Counted from the first letter of the stretch, positions 1-8,516 are shown. The stretch: DNA of 33,121 nt from Pseudomonadota bacterium (GCA_016195095.1 JACQAE010000290.1:1-33121); one strand, 5' to 3'. The notes: generated from the letters alone by a model not told the origin. Numbers and translations are program-made.

Positions 1-322
1 GCGGCACCACGACATATTCGGCCGCGGTGCCGAAGGGCCGTTTCCATTGGCCATTCCACAGCCAGACCCGCTCGCCAATGCGTCCGGGCGGCACCCCATA
101 TCCTACGAGGTCGATGGCGCCGGCGCCGTCGCTGTGTGGAATGACGCGTGGAAATGCGATCTTGCGCGTGCGCCCCGCCCGACTCTTGACGTCGGATGGG
201 TTGACCCCGGAGGTTACCAGCTTGACGCGCACCTCGCCGGCGCTGGGACGTGGCGTGTCGACCTCGCCAATCGTCAACACGTCCGCCGCCGCGCCATTGC
301 GTTCATAATAGGCAGCGCGCAT
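1..322 (-). CDS. Quinone oxidoreductase / zinc-type alcohol dehydrogenase family (MDR), N-terminal part
   Basis: Minus-strand gene that runs off the left edge; only the first 107 residues are visible. It starts at an ATG (320-322) preceded by AAGGAA at a good distance. The protein opens MRAAYYERNG, then has a GEVDTPRPSAGEVRVKL segment, GVNPSDVKSRAG, an IPHSDGAG segment and GERVWLWNGQW. This is the N-terminal GroES-like substrate-binding fold of NADPH:quinone oxidoreductases in the medium-chain dehydrogenase/reductase superfamily. Members reduce quinones or enones with NADPH and are usually cytoplasmic and zinc-free. The conserved Asn-Pro-Ser/Asp-Val-Lys segment near residue 42 supports the quinone reductase branch. 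The Rossmann domain lies outside the window, so cofactor choice and completeness cannot be judged. Confidence 0.85.
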   Translation of the reverse strand, partial: MRAAYYERNGAAADVLTIGEVDTPRPSAGEVRVKLVTSGVNPSDVKSRAGRTRKIAFPRVIPHSDGAGAIDLVGYGVPPGRIGERVWLWNGQWKRPFGTAAEYVVVP

Positions 323-401
323 GGTGATTCCTTACGGTTTGTCGCGTTTGGGCGGGGCGCGGCGACAAATATACCGGTGAACCGCGGCGACATGCCAGCG
401 G

Positions 402-758
402 TCATGTGATGCGCTCATGGCGCGTTTCCAAATAGGCAGCGATTGAGTGTGCGGCCGTATTTTCCGCCGTGGCGTGATTTCCGATCGGAAAACGGCGTCT
501 ATCGCACCATGCGCCGCCGCAGGCTGGAGCCGGGCGGCGTTGGCAGACCCGCGTCGACAGCGCCGGGGGGCCTATTGGCGCTGCGCCCCACTGGGCTTGC
601 GCGCTGTTCGCGGCAATCCGCGCGCTTTGCGCGACGACATCCCAGTTGACCATTGGCTTGACCGCGGCTCCCGCGGAATCAGCGTTCATGCGGTCGTAGG
701 TATAGGCGCCACCAACGGTAACCGCCGCGCCGAGCAAAAAAGCGAAAATCGAACGCAT
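402..758 (-). CDS. Small N-terminally anchored hypothetical protein, C-terminus doubtful
   Basis: I chose the ATG at 756-758, with CGGAG about 9 bases upstream, over an in-frame start 60 bases earlier, because a membrane anchor begins right there: MRSIFAFLLGAAVTVGGAYTYDR. This single hydrophobic segment followed by a V-N-W-D-V-V motif (residues 37-42) resembles small uncharacterised membrane proteins common in Bradyrhizobium-like genomes, which usually end soon after a second Trp. Here the frame continues about 60 residues past Trp57 with a Cys/Arg-rich, non-family-like tail up to position 402. If the CCCC run at 586-589 (GGGG on the coding strand) were one base shorter, the frame would stop at 572-574 after about 61 residues. 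The N-terminal half is credible; the tail may be a frameshift artefact. Function unknown. Confidence 0.55.
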   Translation of the reverse strand: MRSIFAFLLGAAVTVGGAYTYDRMNADSAGAAVKPMVNWDVVAQSARIAANSAQAQWGAAPIGPPALSTRVCQRRPAPACGGAWCDRRRFPIGNHATAENTAAHSIAAYLETRHERIT

Positions 759-932
759 ATTGACCACTCCGGTGGATCGATCCATCTGACATATCATGCG
801 CGATTGCGGCAAGACCACGGTTGTGTTGTGGCCTGACGCGCGGCGTTATAGTCTCGTCATCCCGAATATTCGCAAGTTGGCAGCCGGGCGGGGTCGCTCA
901 AGGCAACGACGGCGAATGCAGCCCGGATCCAA

Positions 933-1634
933 ATGATGCCGAATGAATATCAATCCGCGTTGATTGTTGGGGCCGGATCAGGTCTGAGTGCGGCGCTGGC
1001 GCGACGGTTTGCCGGCGAGGGAATGGCCGTTGCGCTGGCGGCGCGCTCGACGGGCGATCTCGACGCGCTGGCGAAGGAGACCAAGGCCAGTATTTTTCAG
1101 TGCGATGCGTCGCGTCGCGGCGACGTCGACCATCTATTCGCGCAGATCGTGGCCGGCGGCCGCGAACCGGATGTCGTCGTCTATAACGCCAGCGCGCGGG
1201 CGCGTGGGCCGCTGATATCGCTTGATCCCGACGACGTCGAACGTGCGATCCGCGTTTCGGCCTTTGGCGGATTTCTCGTGGCGCAGGCGGCCGCGCGCTT
1301 GATGCTGCCGCGCCGCCGCGGCGCAATCTTCTTCACCGGCGCCTCGGCCAGCATCAAGGGCTATGCGCAATCCGCACCGTTCGCCATGGGCAAGTTTGCA
1401 TTGCGCGGCCTGGCGCAAAGCATGGCGCGTGAGCTTTGCCCACTTGGCATTCACGTCGCCCATTTCGTGATAGATGGCGGCATTCGCAGCGACAGCCGCG
1501 TCGAACCGGAAGATAGGCCGGACAGCTTTCTCGACCCCAACGCCATCGCGGAAACCTATCTTGCGGTCCTCAAGCAGCCGCGCAATGCCTGGGCATGGGA
1601 GATCGAGTTGCGGCCATGGGTCGAGAAATTCTAG
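933..1634 (+). CDS. Short-chain dehydrogenase/reductase (SDR) with Phe in place of the catalytic Tyr
   Basis: A 233-residue Rossmann-fold protein of the SDR superfamily. The nucleotide-binding glycine motif is V-G-A-G-S-G-L-S (residues 12-19), the Asp of the adenine pocket is in Q-C-D-A (about 58), and VYNAS (83-87) takes the place of the usual NNAG. FTGASAS (134-140) supplies serines near the active site. The expected YxxxK is F-A-M-G-K (150-154), so Lys154 is kept but the proton-donating Tyr is Phe. The second half (LAQSMAREL, HVAHFVIDGGI) is full length and well conserved, so this is not decay. It may be an SDR subgroup with altered chemistry or a non-catalytic role. The start is the ATG at 933; another ATG follows a few codons later. 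It lies 59 bases before the GYD-domain gene and could share a transcript with it. Confidence 0.85.
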   Translation: MMPNEYQSALIVGAGSGLSAALARRFAGEGMAVALAARSTGDLDALAKETKASIFQCDASRRGDVDHLFAQIVAGGREPDVVVYNASARARGPLISLDPDDVERAIRVSAFGGFLVAQAAARLMLPRRRGAIFFTGASASIKGYAQSAPFAMGKFALRGLAQSMARELCPLGIHVAHFVIDGGIRSDSRVEPEDRPDSFLDPNAIAETYLAVLKQPRNAWAWEIELRPWVEKF

Positions 1635-1693
1635 AGCCGCTATCGCGACATGGGCGCGGCGCGGTGATCGGCGCATAGCGAAGGAGATTGGAC

Positions 1694-2032
1694 ATGCCGG
1701 TTTTCATCACCCAAGGCCGCTATTCGCGCGAAGCAATCAAAGGCATGATCGCGCGCCCCGAGGACCGCGCGGACGCCATGTCACGACTGCTGTCCAAGGC
1801 TGGCGGCCGCCTGATCGGTCACTACCTTACATTTGGCGAATTCGACTTCCTCGTCATCGCTGAGGCGCCCGGAGAATTGCAGATGGCGGCGGCCGTGCTG
1901 GCGGCCGCGAGCGCTGGCGGCATCACCGATCTGCGCACGACCATTGCCATGACGTCGGTCGAAGCCAAGGGTGCCTTCGCGGCGGCCGGCGATCTTGTCG
2001 CGGCATTTCGCGCGCCTGGAGGCGCCGGCTGA
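1694..2032 (+). CDS. GYD domain-containing protein
   Basis: A 112-residue cytoplasmic protein. It begins MPVFITQGRYSREAIKGM, continues with R-P-E-D-R-A-D-A, a GGRLIGHYLTFGEFDFLVI segment, then EAPGE and TTIAMTSVEA. The G-x-Y-D/F-x-L-V-I core after a predicted beta-alpha-beta unit is typical of the GYD family, small ferredoxin-like alpha/beta proteins of unknown biochemical role that resemble dimeric alpha-beta barrel proteins. I chose the ATG at 1694 because AAGGAG lies 7 bases upstream (1681-1686); an in-frame TTG at 1688 falls too close to it. The neighbour upstream is an SDR oxidoreductase on the same strand, 59 bases away, so the two may be co-transcribed. Confidence 0.85.
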   Translation: MPVFITQGRYSREAIKGMIARPEDRADAMSRLLSKAGGRLIGHYLTFGEFDFLVIAEAPGELQMAAAVLAAASAGGITDLRTTIAMTSVEAKGAFAAAGDLVAAFRAPGGAG

Positions 2033-2154
2033 CGCCACGTCGATGGCCTGGGGTTCCGGGGCCGGTCCTGGCGCTCGAACGGGAGATGCCTCGCGGATCG
2101 TGGAACCTGCGGCGTTTTAGCCGGCGTCCCTGGTGTTCCGGCGCACACGCTCGC

Positions 2155-2183
2155 TTGCCGCCTGCTATGGCGGAAGTTATAAG
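2155..2183 (+). promoter_or_regulatory. Candidate housekeeping promoter for ndk
   Basis: TTGCCG (2155-2160) and TATAAG (2178-2183) are separated by exactly 17 bases and lie about 56 bases upstream of the ndk start. Both hexamers are close to the sigma-70 consensus and the spacing is optimal. This is prediction from sequence only. Confidence 0.5.
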
Positions 2184-2239
2184 CCGGCGCGTCCTTCATC
2201 ACGCCGCATGCCACAGCCCGCAATACAGGATCAGAGACA

Positions 2240-2662
2240 ATGGCGACCGAGCGCACGTTTTCGATCATCAAGCCCGATGCGACGGCCCGTAACCTCACCG
2301 GCGCCGTCAATTCCATGATCGAACAATCTGGCCTGCGCATTGTAGCGCAGCGCCGGGTCCGCATTACGCGCGAACAGGCGGAAACGTTTTATTCCGTGCA
2401 TCGGGAACGGCCATTCTTCGGCGAACTCGTGCAGTTCATGACCTCCGGTCCCGTGGTCGTTCAGGTTCTCCAGGGCGATGGGGCGATTACGAAATATCGG
2501 GAAATCATGGGCGCGACCGACCCGGCGAAGGCCGCCAATGGCACCATTCGCAAGACCTTCGCCCGGTCCATGGGGGAGAATTCCGTGCATGGCTCGGATT
2601 CGGCGGAGAATGCTGCGGCGGAGATCGCCCAATTCTTTTCCGGCAACGACATTGTCGGCTGA
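2240..2662 (+). CDS. ndk: Nucleoside diphosphate kinase
   Basis: A 140-residue enzyme that transfers the gamma-phosphate of ATP to nucleoside diphosphates through a phosphohistidine, balancing cytoplasmic NTP and dNTP pools. The sequence shows [11 protein letters not shown] near the N-terminus (Lys11), RERPFF in the middle (residues 55-60), and the active-site signature N-S-V-H-G-S-D-S with catalytic His117. Length and motif order match bacterial Ndk exactly. The start ATG at 2240 gives the standard [14 protein letters not shown]-terminus. It has its own candidate promoter upstream and is followed after 149 bases by a TerC-family gene on the same strand. Confidence 0.97.
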   Translation: MATERTFSIIKPDATARNLTGAVNSMIEQSGLRIVAQRRVRITREQAETFYSVHRERPFFGELVQFMTSGPVVVQVLQGDGAITKYREIMGATDPAKAANGTIRKTFARSMGENSVHGSDSAENAAAEIAQFFSGNDIVG

Positions 2663-2811
2663 TTTTCACCGCTTGACCGATCGGTCGGAGGCTGGCGGAA
2701 TTCGCGAACGGTGAATATCCGATGTTTGGCACCGATCTGGCATCGACGCGTTGATTTTGGGTGCCGCGCCGAGGGCGACGGCAATAATGGTCACGTCGGG
2801 AGGGGTCGCCG

Positions 2812-3564
2812 GTGGGAATTCTTTGGGACGACATTTTGCAGGCGCAGTTTTGGATCGCGGCCGGGCAGATCATTGGCATCAACGTCATCCTCTCCGGCGA
2901 CAACGCGGTCGTCATCGCGCTCGCGTGCCGCATGCTGCCGCCGCGCCAGCGGCTTTGGGGCATGATTCTCGGCGCCGGCGTTGCCGTCCTGTTGCGCGTT
3001 CTGTTCACGCTTGTCGTGGCACAGGCAATGTCGTGGCCCTACCTCAAGCTGGTCGGCGGCGTGCTGTTGCTATGGGTCGCGGTCAAGCTCGTCGTGCCCG
3101 AGCATGGTGACGGCGACGGCAAGGTTGAAGCCGCCGATAACCTGTGGCGCGCGGTGCGGATCGTCGCCATTGCCGACATCGTCATGAGTCTCGACAATGT
3201 TATCGCCATCGCGGCGGCGGCCGAGAGTGCCGCCGTGCGCGTTGATCCGGGCCACGCAATCGCGATCAAGACCGCGCTTATCGTCTTTGGGTTGGCCACC
3301 AGCGTTCCATTGATTATCGCCGGCAGTGCCGTGCTGATGTCGCTGCTCGACCGGTTTCCGGTCCTGGTTTGGGCGGGCGCCGGTCTTCTCGGATGGGTTG
3401 CCGGCGATATCATGATCAAGGACGTGGCGCTGCTCGGCATAGCGTCGGCGGGCACGTTGGAAGGCCTGTATATTTGGGCGGCGGTGGCTGGCGCCATCTT
3501 TGTTGTCGGCATCGGGTATGCGCTGCGCCGCAGGGCTGCCGCGGGGAAGATGACCGAAGTCTAG
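2812..3564 (+). CDS. TerC family integral membrane protein (YjbE-like)
   Basis: A 250-residue polytopic inner-membrane protein with about seven hydrophobic segments. The two TerC hallmarks are present as an internal repeat: L-S-G-D-N-A (Ser28-Asp30-Asn31) in the first half and M-S-L-D-N-V (Ser126-Asp128-Asn129) in the second, both inside membrane segments. In related proteins these acidic pairs are linked to metal ion handling, notably manganese export; here the substrate is inference only. A charged cytoplasmic loop rich in Asp and Glu (about 96-110) separates the halves. The start is a GTG at 2812 with GGGAGGGG (2798-2805) just upstream. I saw no clear manganese-riboswitch fold in the short leader. 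The molybdopterin oxidoreductase gene follows on the same strand after 113 bases. Confidence 0.9.
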   Translation: MGILWDDILQAQFWIAAGQIIGINVILSGDNAVVIALACRMLPPRQRLWGMILGAGVAVLLRVLFTLVVAQAMSWPYLKLVGGVLLLWVAVKLVVPEHGDGDGKVEAADNLWRAVRIVAIADIVMSLDNVIAIAAAAESAAVRVDPGHAIAIKTALIVFGLATSVPLIIAGSAVLMSLLDRFPVLVWAGAGLLGWVAGDIMIKDVALLGIASAGTLEGLYIWAAVAGAIFVVGIGYALRRRAAAGKMTEV

Positions 3565-3677
3565 CGAGCAGACACCCGCGACGGTGCCCAGTTCCGAGCG
3601 GCAACCGTGGTATATGTCGGCAGTCCTGCGGGCGTTGCGATTGCAGCAAAGTGGCGGCCACCCGAACCGGAGCAAAA

Positions 3678-5792
3678 ATGATGAACCGGATGCTGCGCGC
3701 GGATGTTCGAGCCAGCGCCTGTCCGCACGACTGCCCTTCCACCTGCGCGCTCGAAGTCGAGGTCTTGGACGACCGCACGATCGGCCGTATCCGCGGCGCC
3801 GAGGACAATGGTTACACGCTTGGCGTGATCTGCGCCAAGGTTGCCCGATATGCCGAGCGTGCGCACCATCCCGACCGGCTGCGCGTTCCGCTGCGACGCA
3901 AGGGCGCCAAGGGTACGGGCAATTTTGTTCCGATAAGCTGGGACGATGCGCTTGACGCCGTTGCTGAAAATCTGCTGCGCGCCGAAGAGCGGCATGGCGC
4001 GGAAGCGGTGTGGCCCTATTATTACGCTGGCACCATGGGCCTGGTGATGCGCGACGGCATCAATCGGCTCCGCCACGTCAAGAAATATTCAGGCTTTCAC
4101 GGGACGATCTGCGTGACGACCGCCTATACGGGATTCGCCGCTGGCACCGGACGCATAGCCGGTCCCGATCCGCGCGAGATGGCGAAATCCGATCTTGTCG
4201 TGATCTGGGGGACCAACGCGGTCAATACCCAGGTCAATGTGATGACGCATGCCGTCAAGGCGCGCCGCACGCGTGGCGCCAAGATCGCCGCGGTCGACGT
4301 CTATATGAACGCAACCATGGCGCAGGCCGACTTGGCAGTTCTCATCAGACCTGGAACGGACGGCGCTCTCGCCTGTGCGGTCATGCATTGCCTGTTTCGT
4401 GACGACCGTGCCGATTGGCCCTATCTTGACCGCTATACGGATCGGCCACGCGATCTTGCCGCGCACGTGGCGGACCGGTCGCCGCAATGGGCGTCCGCCA
4501 TTACCGGCTGCGATGTAGAGACAATCGAGGCTTTCGCGCGCCTCATTGGCGAGCGCCGGCGGGCCTATTTTCGCCTGGGCTACGGGTTCGCGCGTTCGCG
4601 AAATGGCGCGGTGAACATGCACGCGGCGTGCTCGATCCCCGCTGTGACCGGGGCGTGGCAATATGAGGGCGGCGGCGCCTTCCACAACAATGCCGACATC
4701 TATCACTGGGACAAGACGTTGATCGAGGGCCTTGATGCGCGCGACCCTACCGTGCGTATGCTCGACCAATCAAGAATCGGCGCCGTGTTATGCGGCGACG
4801 GTGACGCGCTCGCCGGCGGGCCGCCGGTCACCGCGCTTCTGATCCAGAATACCAATCCGCTGTCCGTCGCGCCCGACCAGGAACGCGTTAAGCGTGGTTT
4901 CGCGCGCGACGATCTCTTCGTCGCCGTGCACGAGCAGTTCATGACCGAGACGGCGCGCATGGCCGACATCGTGCTGCCGGCCACGATGTTCGTCGAGCAC
5001 GATGATATCTATCAAGGCGGCGGGCACCAATACATCATCCTGGGACCCAAGCTGATCGCGCCTGGGGCCGAATGCCGGTCAAATCATGAGGTCATTTCGG
5101 CGTTGGCGGAACGACTGGGCGCGCGTCATCCCGGCTTTGATATGGCACCCAGAGAGCTGATCGATTGGACGCTGCGACATTCCGGCTGGGGAACGCTCGC
5201 CGAGCTTGAGGAAAAGCGCTTTATCGATTGCCAGCCCGATTTTTCGACGGCGCATTACCTTGACGGATTTGCGTGGCCCGACGGCAAGTTCCGCTTTTGC
5301 CCGGATTGGCCGAACGTTCCCTTTCGCAGTCCCGTCCACGCCGGACCCGTTGCGTCCATGCCGACGCTGCCGGACCATTGGGCGTCGATTGAACAGGCCG
5401 ATGCGGACCACCCGTTTCGGCTGACAACGTCGCCGGCGCGTAATTTTCTCAATTCAACGTTCAACGAGACGCCGACATCGATCGCCAAGGAGGGCCAGCC
5501 GAGCGTGCTCATCCATCCCGATGACGCGGCCGGCCTGGCGATTGCGGACGGCGATGAGGTTGAACTCGGCAACGCGCGTGGCCGCGTGCGACTCGCCGCC
5601 AGGCACTTTCCCGGCGTGCGGCGCGGCGTCGTGATCGCGGAATCGATCTGGCCCAATCGCGCATTCGCCGACGGGCGCGGAATTAATACGCTGACCGGCG
5701 CCGACGCAGTCGCGCCCTATGGCGGAGCCGCGTTCCACGACAATAAGATTTGGATCAGACGCGTCGAGGCGCCGCTGGCGAAAAGCGCGTGA
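3678..5792 (+). CDS. Molybdopterin oxidoreductase, DMSO reductase superfamily, [4Fe-4S]-containing
   Basis: A 704-residue catalytic subunit of the bis-molybdopterin-guanine-dinucleotide family. The N-terminal cysteines A-C-P-H-D-C-P-S-T-C (Cys15, Cys19, Cys23) and a later I-C-A-K (Cys52) form a ferredoxin-like [4Fe-4S] site. W-D-D-A-L-D-A-V follows, then the central molybdopterin domains (WGTNAVNTQ, NTNPLSV, MADIVLPA) and a C-terminal dinucleotide-binding domain (NFLNSTF, VLIHPDDAAGLAIADGDEV). Cys145 in H-G-T-I-C is the best candidate molybdenum ligand, by position only. No Tat signal is visible, so it is probably cytoplasmic. No small iron-sulfur or membrane subunit gene is adjacent. The frame is open for 309 bases upstream, but that part overlies the terC gene; ATG-ATG at 3678/3681 with GGAG at 3669-3672 is the start. 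The substrate is unknown. Confidence 0.9.
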   Translation: MMNRMLRADVRASACPHDCPSTCALEVEVLDDRTIGRIRGAEDNGYTLGVICAKVARYAERAHHPDRLRVPLRRKGAKGTGNFVPISWDDALDAVAENLLRAEERHGAEAVWPYYYAGTMGLVMRDGINRLRHVKKYSGFHGTICVTTAYTGFAAGTGRIAGPDPREMAKSDLVVIWGTNAVNTQVNVMTHAVKARRTRGAKIAAVDVYMNATMAQADLAVLIRPGTDGALACAVMHCLFRDDRADWPYLDRYTDRPRDLAAHVADRSPQWASAITGCDVETIEAFARLIGERRRAYFRLGYGFARSRNGAVNMHAACSIPAVTGAWQYEGGGAFHNNADIYHWDKTLIEGLDARDPTVRMLDQSRIGAVLCGDGDALAGGPPVTALLIQNTNPLSVAPDQERVKRGFARDDLFVAVHEQFMTETARMADIVLPATMFVEHDDIYQGGGHQYIILGPKLIAPGAECRSNHEVISALAERLGARHPGFDMAPRELIDWTLRHSGWGTLAELEEKRFIDCQPDFSTAHYLDGFAWPDGKFRFCPDWPNVPFRSPVHAGPVASMPTLPDHWASIEQADADHPFRLTTSPARNFLNSTFNETPTSIAKEGQPSVLIHPDDAAGLAIADGDEVELGNARGRVRLAARHFPGVRRGVVIAESIWPNRAFADGRGINTLTGADAVAPYGGAAFHDNKIWIRRVEAPLAKSA

Positions 5793-5895
5793 GTGTCGCG
5801 CATGCGGCGACGCGAGGCCATTACACCCGCCAAAGTGTCAAGTGCGATCCACTCGGCAAGCCGGCTTCCACCGGTCGTGATCATGATTTTCCCGT

Positions 5896-5945
5896 GAGCA
5901 TGATTTTGCCCGAAAAATGGTTCCCAATTTTCGCGATCATGCTTT
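5896..5945. repeat. Palindromic intergenic repeat, family 1, copy A
   Basis: Imperfect palindrome with outer arms GCATGAT (5898-5904) and ATCATGC (5936-5942) and an internal CCCGAAAA / TTTTCG pair. It reaches the TAA stop of the convergent GST gene (5944-5946). It resembles the elements at 14699-14802, 22375-22425 and 29686-29784 in arm sequence and size. A partial second GATCATGATTTT lies just upstream at about 5878-5890. It could act as a transcript-end hairpin between the two convergent genes. Confidence 0.7.
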
Positions 5946-6675
5946 AGGATAAAGCCTTGCATCCCGCGATCTCATCGAGCTGCGGATAATATCGCGCGGT
6001 CATGCGTCCCACATAGCGTTTGAGATTGTCGTGGCGCTGTGCGGCGGTGCGTATCGGTGAATCAAACACCGGGCAAAGGGCATGTGCGACAAACGCAAAC
6101 ACGGTTGCGTCGACGCCGCAGACACTCGGCCCCATGAAATATGGCTTCGTACCGAGAAATTCGGCGATCGCGTCAATTGAGCGAATGCCCAGACGATGAG
6201 CGTCTTCTGCGCTATGTCGGCCCAATCCCTGAGCCTTGATTGATTGGCGCACCTGGCGGCGCACAACCCTGGTGATCACCGGCCGCAACGGCATTGGGAC
6301 GCGCTTGAAAAAGTTGGCCGGTCCTTTCGCGAAATTGGCGTCGTTTGTCCAGCGGTCGCCGAGGATCACCCAATAGAGGTTGTCCTCGATCATCTTTTCG
6401 AATGCCCAGGCGACGGCGCGCTCCGCTGGCGCGATGGCGGCATCCAGATCGAGCGCGTATTTTCTCTCCAGGTGCCAACGGATGATCGTCGAGTCGGCGA
6501 CGATTTCGCCGGCGTCCTCGATATAGGGCAGCTTGCCTTTCGGCGCCTTGTTGAAGCCGTTGGGATCGGTTTTGTATGGCAGGCCGGCGATTTTGAGCAG
6601 CACCTCGGCTTTCATGACAAACGGGCTTGGGTCGGGCATGCCGAATGCGCTGCCGAATACGTACAAACTGATCAT
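5944..6675 (-). CDS. Glutathione S-transferase family protein, Fax/metaxin-like
   Basis: A 243-residue protein with a thioredoxin-like N-terminal domain and an all-helical C-terminal domain. The N-terminus (SLYVFGSAFGMPDPSPFVMK, then KAEVLLKIAGLPYK) has the D-P-S-P-F-V-M-K pattern of the Fax ('failed axon connections')/metaxin group rather than the usual catalytic Ser or Cys of classical GSTs. KGKLPYIEDAGEIVADST (about 47-64) is the glutathione-pocket segment with the cis-Pro and the D-S motif. The C-terminal V-D-A-T-V-F-A-F-V motif (about 189-197) is the conserved helix cap of this group. Function in bacteria is unproven; glutathione-dependent detoxification is a guess. The ATG at 6673-6675 has GGAG about 10 bases upstream. 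It is convergent with the molybdopterin oxidoreductase. Confidence 0.88.
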   Translation of the reverse strand: MISLYVFGSAFGMPDPSPFVMKAEVLLKIAGLPYKTDPNGFNKAPKGKLPYIEDAGEIVADSTIIRWHLERKYALDLDAAIAPAERAVAWAFEKMIEDNLYWVILGDRWTNDANFAKGPANFFKRVPMPLRPVITRVVRRQVRQSIKAQGLGRHSAEDAHRLGIRSIDAIAEFLGTKPYFMGPSVCGVDATVFAFVAHALCPVFDSPIRTAAQRHDNLKRYVGRMTARYYPQLDEIAGCKALS

Positions 6676-6725
6676 GGTGGAATGTCTCCGGCGATCGGGC
6701 GGCGTCCTGCCGTTATGCGCGCAAC

Positions 6726-7379
6726 TCAGGACGCGGGTGAAACGAGCATTCTATCTGAATTCGATTCCGCATCGATTACCTCGTCCGCGCCGCTCACACA
6801 GTTTTGTCCCGACGCGAACCGTCGCAGCGCCGTCGGGTAGATGCGATGCTCGACGGCCAATACGCGCCGCGCCAGCGTCTCGGCGCTATCGTTCGGTAGG
6901 ACGGGGAGCGCGCCCTGCGCGATGATCGGTCCGCCATCCATGTCGACGCTAACGAGGTGCACGGTGGCGCCGTGGATCTTGACTCCGGCCGCGAGCGCGC
7001 GCGCATGCGTATCGAGGCCCTTGAAGGATGGCAGCAGCGAGGGATGGATATTGAGCATGCGACCTTCCCAACGCGCGACAAACCATGGCGTCAACAAGCG
7101 CATGAATCCGGCGAGGCACACAAGGTCGATCCGTCGTTCGATGAGCCGCGCGTCGATTGCCCGCTCGAAGGCTTCGCGATCGTTTCCGAACGCGGCATGG
7201 TCGATGACGGCGGTCGTGAGGCCCGCATTTTGGGCGACGGCGAGCCCGCCGGCCGCCGGCCGATTGGACAATACCAATGCGATCTCCGCCGGATAGGCGG
7301 GATCGGCGGCCGCCTTGATCAGGGCGGCCATGTTCGAGCCGCGCCCGGAAATCAAGATCGCCGTGCGCGTTCTGGCCAT
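6726..7379 (-). CDS. purN: Phosphoribosylglycinamide formyltransferase
   Basis: A 217-residue cytoplasmic enzyme that transfers the formyl group of 10-formyltetrahydrofolate to GAR, the third step of purine synthesis. Visible motifs are the phosphate-binding S-G-R-G-S-N (11-16), the catalytic N-I-H-P-S-L-L-P-S-F-K-G (Asn110, His112) and V-D-M-D-G-G-P-I (Asp148), corresponding to Asn106, His108 and Asp144 of the E. coli enzyme. I start it at the ATG 7377-7379, five bases after the purM stop; in-frame GTG codons at 7391 and 7388 would instead overlap purM. The tight coupling indicates a purM-purN operon on the minus strand. The C-terminal 25 residues after the folded domain look variable. Confidence 0.95.
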   Translation of the reverse strand: MARTRTAILISGRGSNMAALIKAAADPAYPAEIALVLSNRPAAGGLAVAQNAGLTTAVIDHAAFGNDREAFERAIDARLIERRIDLVCLAGFMRLLTPWFVARWEGRMLNIHPSLLPSFKGLDTHARALAAGVKIHGATVHLVSVDMDGGPIIAQGALPVLPNDSAETLARRVLAVEHRIYPTALRRFASGQNCVSGADEVIDAESNSDRMLVSPAS

Positions 7380-7384
7380 GGCGT

Positions 7385-8464
7385 TCACCACTCGAGGTCG
7401 AGGCAGCCGTGGAAGGTCACGCGCTCGGCGCGCCCGCCGGCGTCGACCAGTTCACCAAGACGCAGGACCGTCTCACCGCCGCGCGTGAGCGCGCCTTCGA
7501 CCGTACCGGCGGCGCCGGGCTCCACGACGACGATCATGCCGATGCCGCAATTAAACGTGCGCAGCATTTCGCCGGCTGCGATGCCGCCGACGGCGGCGAT
7601 CCAGCGGAACACCGGCAGTACCGCGACCCTGCCCAGATCGATTGCGACCGCGAGCCCGTTGGGTAGAACGCGGGGAATATTGTCGGGAAACCCGCCGCCA
7701 GTGATATGGGCGAGGGCCTTGATCGCCCCGGTCTGGCGAATCGCCGCCAGGCACGCGCGCACATAGATGCGTGTCGGCGTGAGCAGCGCCTCGCCGAGCG
7801 CCGTGCCAGGCGCGAATGGGGCTGGATCGCTCCACTTCAGGGCGGATTTTTCGACCACCCGACGTGCGAGCGAATACCCGTTCGAATGGATGCCCGACGA
7901 AGCCAGTCCGAGCACGATGTCGCCGATTGCCAGGTCCTTGCGCGGTAGCAACGCGCCGCGTTCGGCCGCGCCGACCGCGAAGCCCGCGAGGTCATAGTCG
8001 GCGGCCGCATAAAGTCCGGGCATTTCCGCCGTTTCGCCACCGATCAGGGCGCAGTTCGCGGCCCGGCATCCTGCGGCGATGCCGGCGACGACCGCGGCGC
8101 CGATCGCCGGGTCGAGCCGGCCACAGGCGAAATAGTCGAGAAAGAACAGCGGTTCGGCACCTTGCACGATCACGTCGTTGACCGACATGGCAACGAGGTC
8201 GATGCCGATCGTATCGTGGCGGGAGGTTTCGATGGCGAGCTTGACCTTGGTGCCGACGCCGTCTGTCGCCGCCACCAGCACTGGGTCAATAAATCCGGCG
8301 CGTTTAAGATCGAACAAGCCGCCAAATCCCCCGATTTCGGCATCCGCACCGCGGCGCGCTGTCGCCCGCACCAGTGGCTTGATCATCTCGACCATTCGGT
8401 TGCCGGCATCGATATCGACGCCGGCCTGGCGGTATGTTAGGCCCGATCGTGTTTCGTCTTGCAT
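7385..8464 (-). CDS. purM: Phosphoribosylformylglycinamidine cyclo-ligase (AIR synthetase)
   Basis: A 359-residue ATP-dependent enzyme closing the imidazole ring of AIR, the fifth step of purine synthesis. The N-terminus [17 protein letters not shown], the segments GGFGGLFDL and [13 protein letters not shown], the signature [10 protein letters not shown] (about 145-154) and the C-terminal [16 protein letters not shown] and FNCGIGM are all present. I chose the ATG at 8462-8464 because related proteins start about eight residues before the LTY motif; a GTG 12 bases upstream (8476) is an alternative. Ribosome binding signals are weak for both. purN follows immediately, so the two successive purine genes are probably co-expressed. 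The gene is divergent from the phosphatidyltransferase gene. Confidence 0.96.
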   Translation of the reverse strand: MQDETRSGLTYRQAGVDIDAGNRMVEMIKPLVRATARRGADAEIGGFGGLFDLKRAGFIDPVLVAATDGVGTKVKLAIETSRHDTIGIDLVAMSVNDVIVQGAEPLFFLDYFACGRLDPAIGAAVVAGIAAGCRAANCALIGGETAEMPGLYAAADYDLAGFAVGAAERGALLPRKDLAIGDIVLGLASSGIHSNGYSLARRVVEKSALKWSDPAPFAPGTALGEALLTPTRIYVRACLAAIRQTGAIKALAHITGGGFPDNIPRVLPNGLAVAIDLGRVAVLPVFRWIAAVGGIAAGEMLRTFNCGIGMIVVVEPGAAGTVEGALTRGGETVLRLGELVDAGGRAERVTFHGCLDLEW

Positions 8465-8516
8465 CGGTGGTTCCACATGTTCGCGGGCCTCGTACGGCTA
8501 ATTCCGACGCGGCGCA

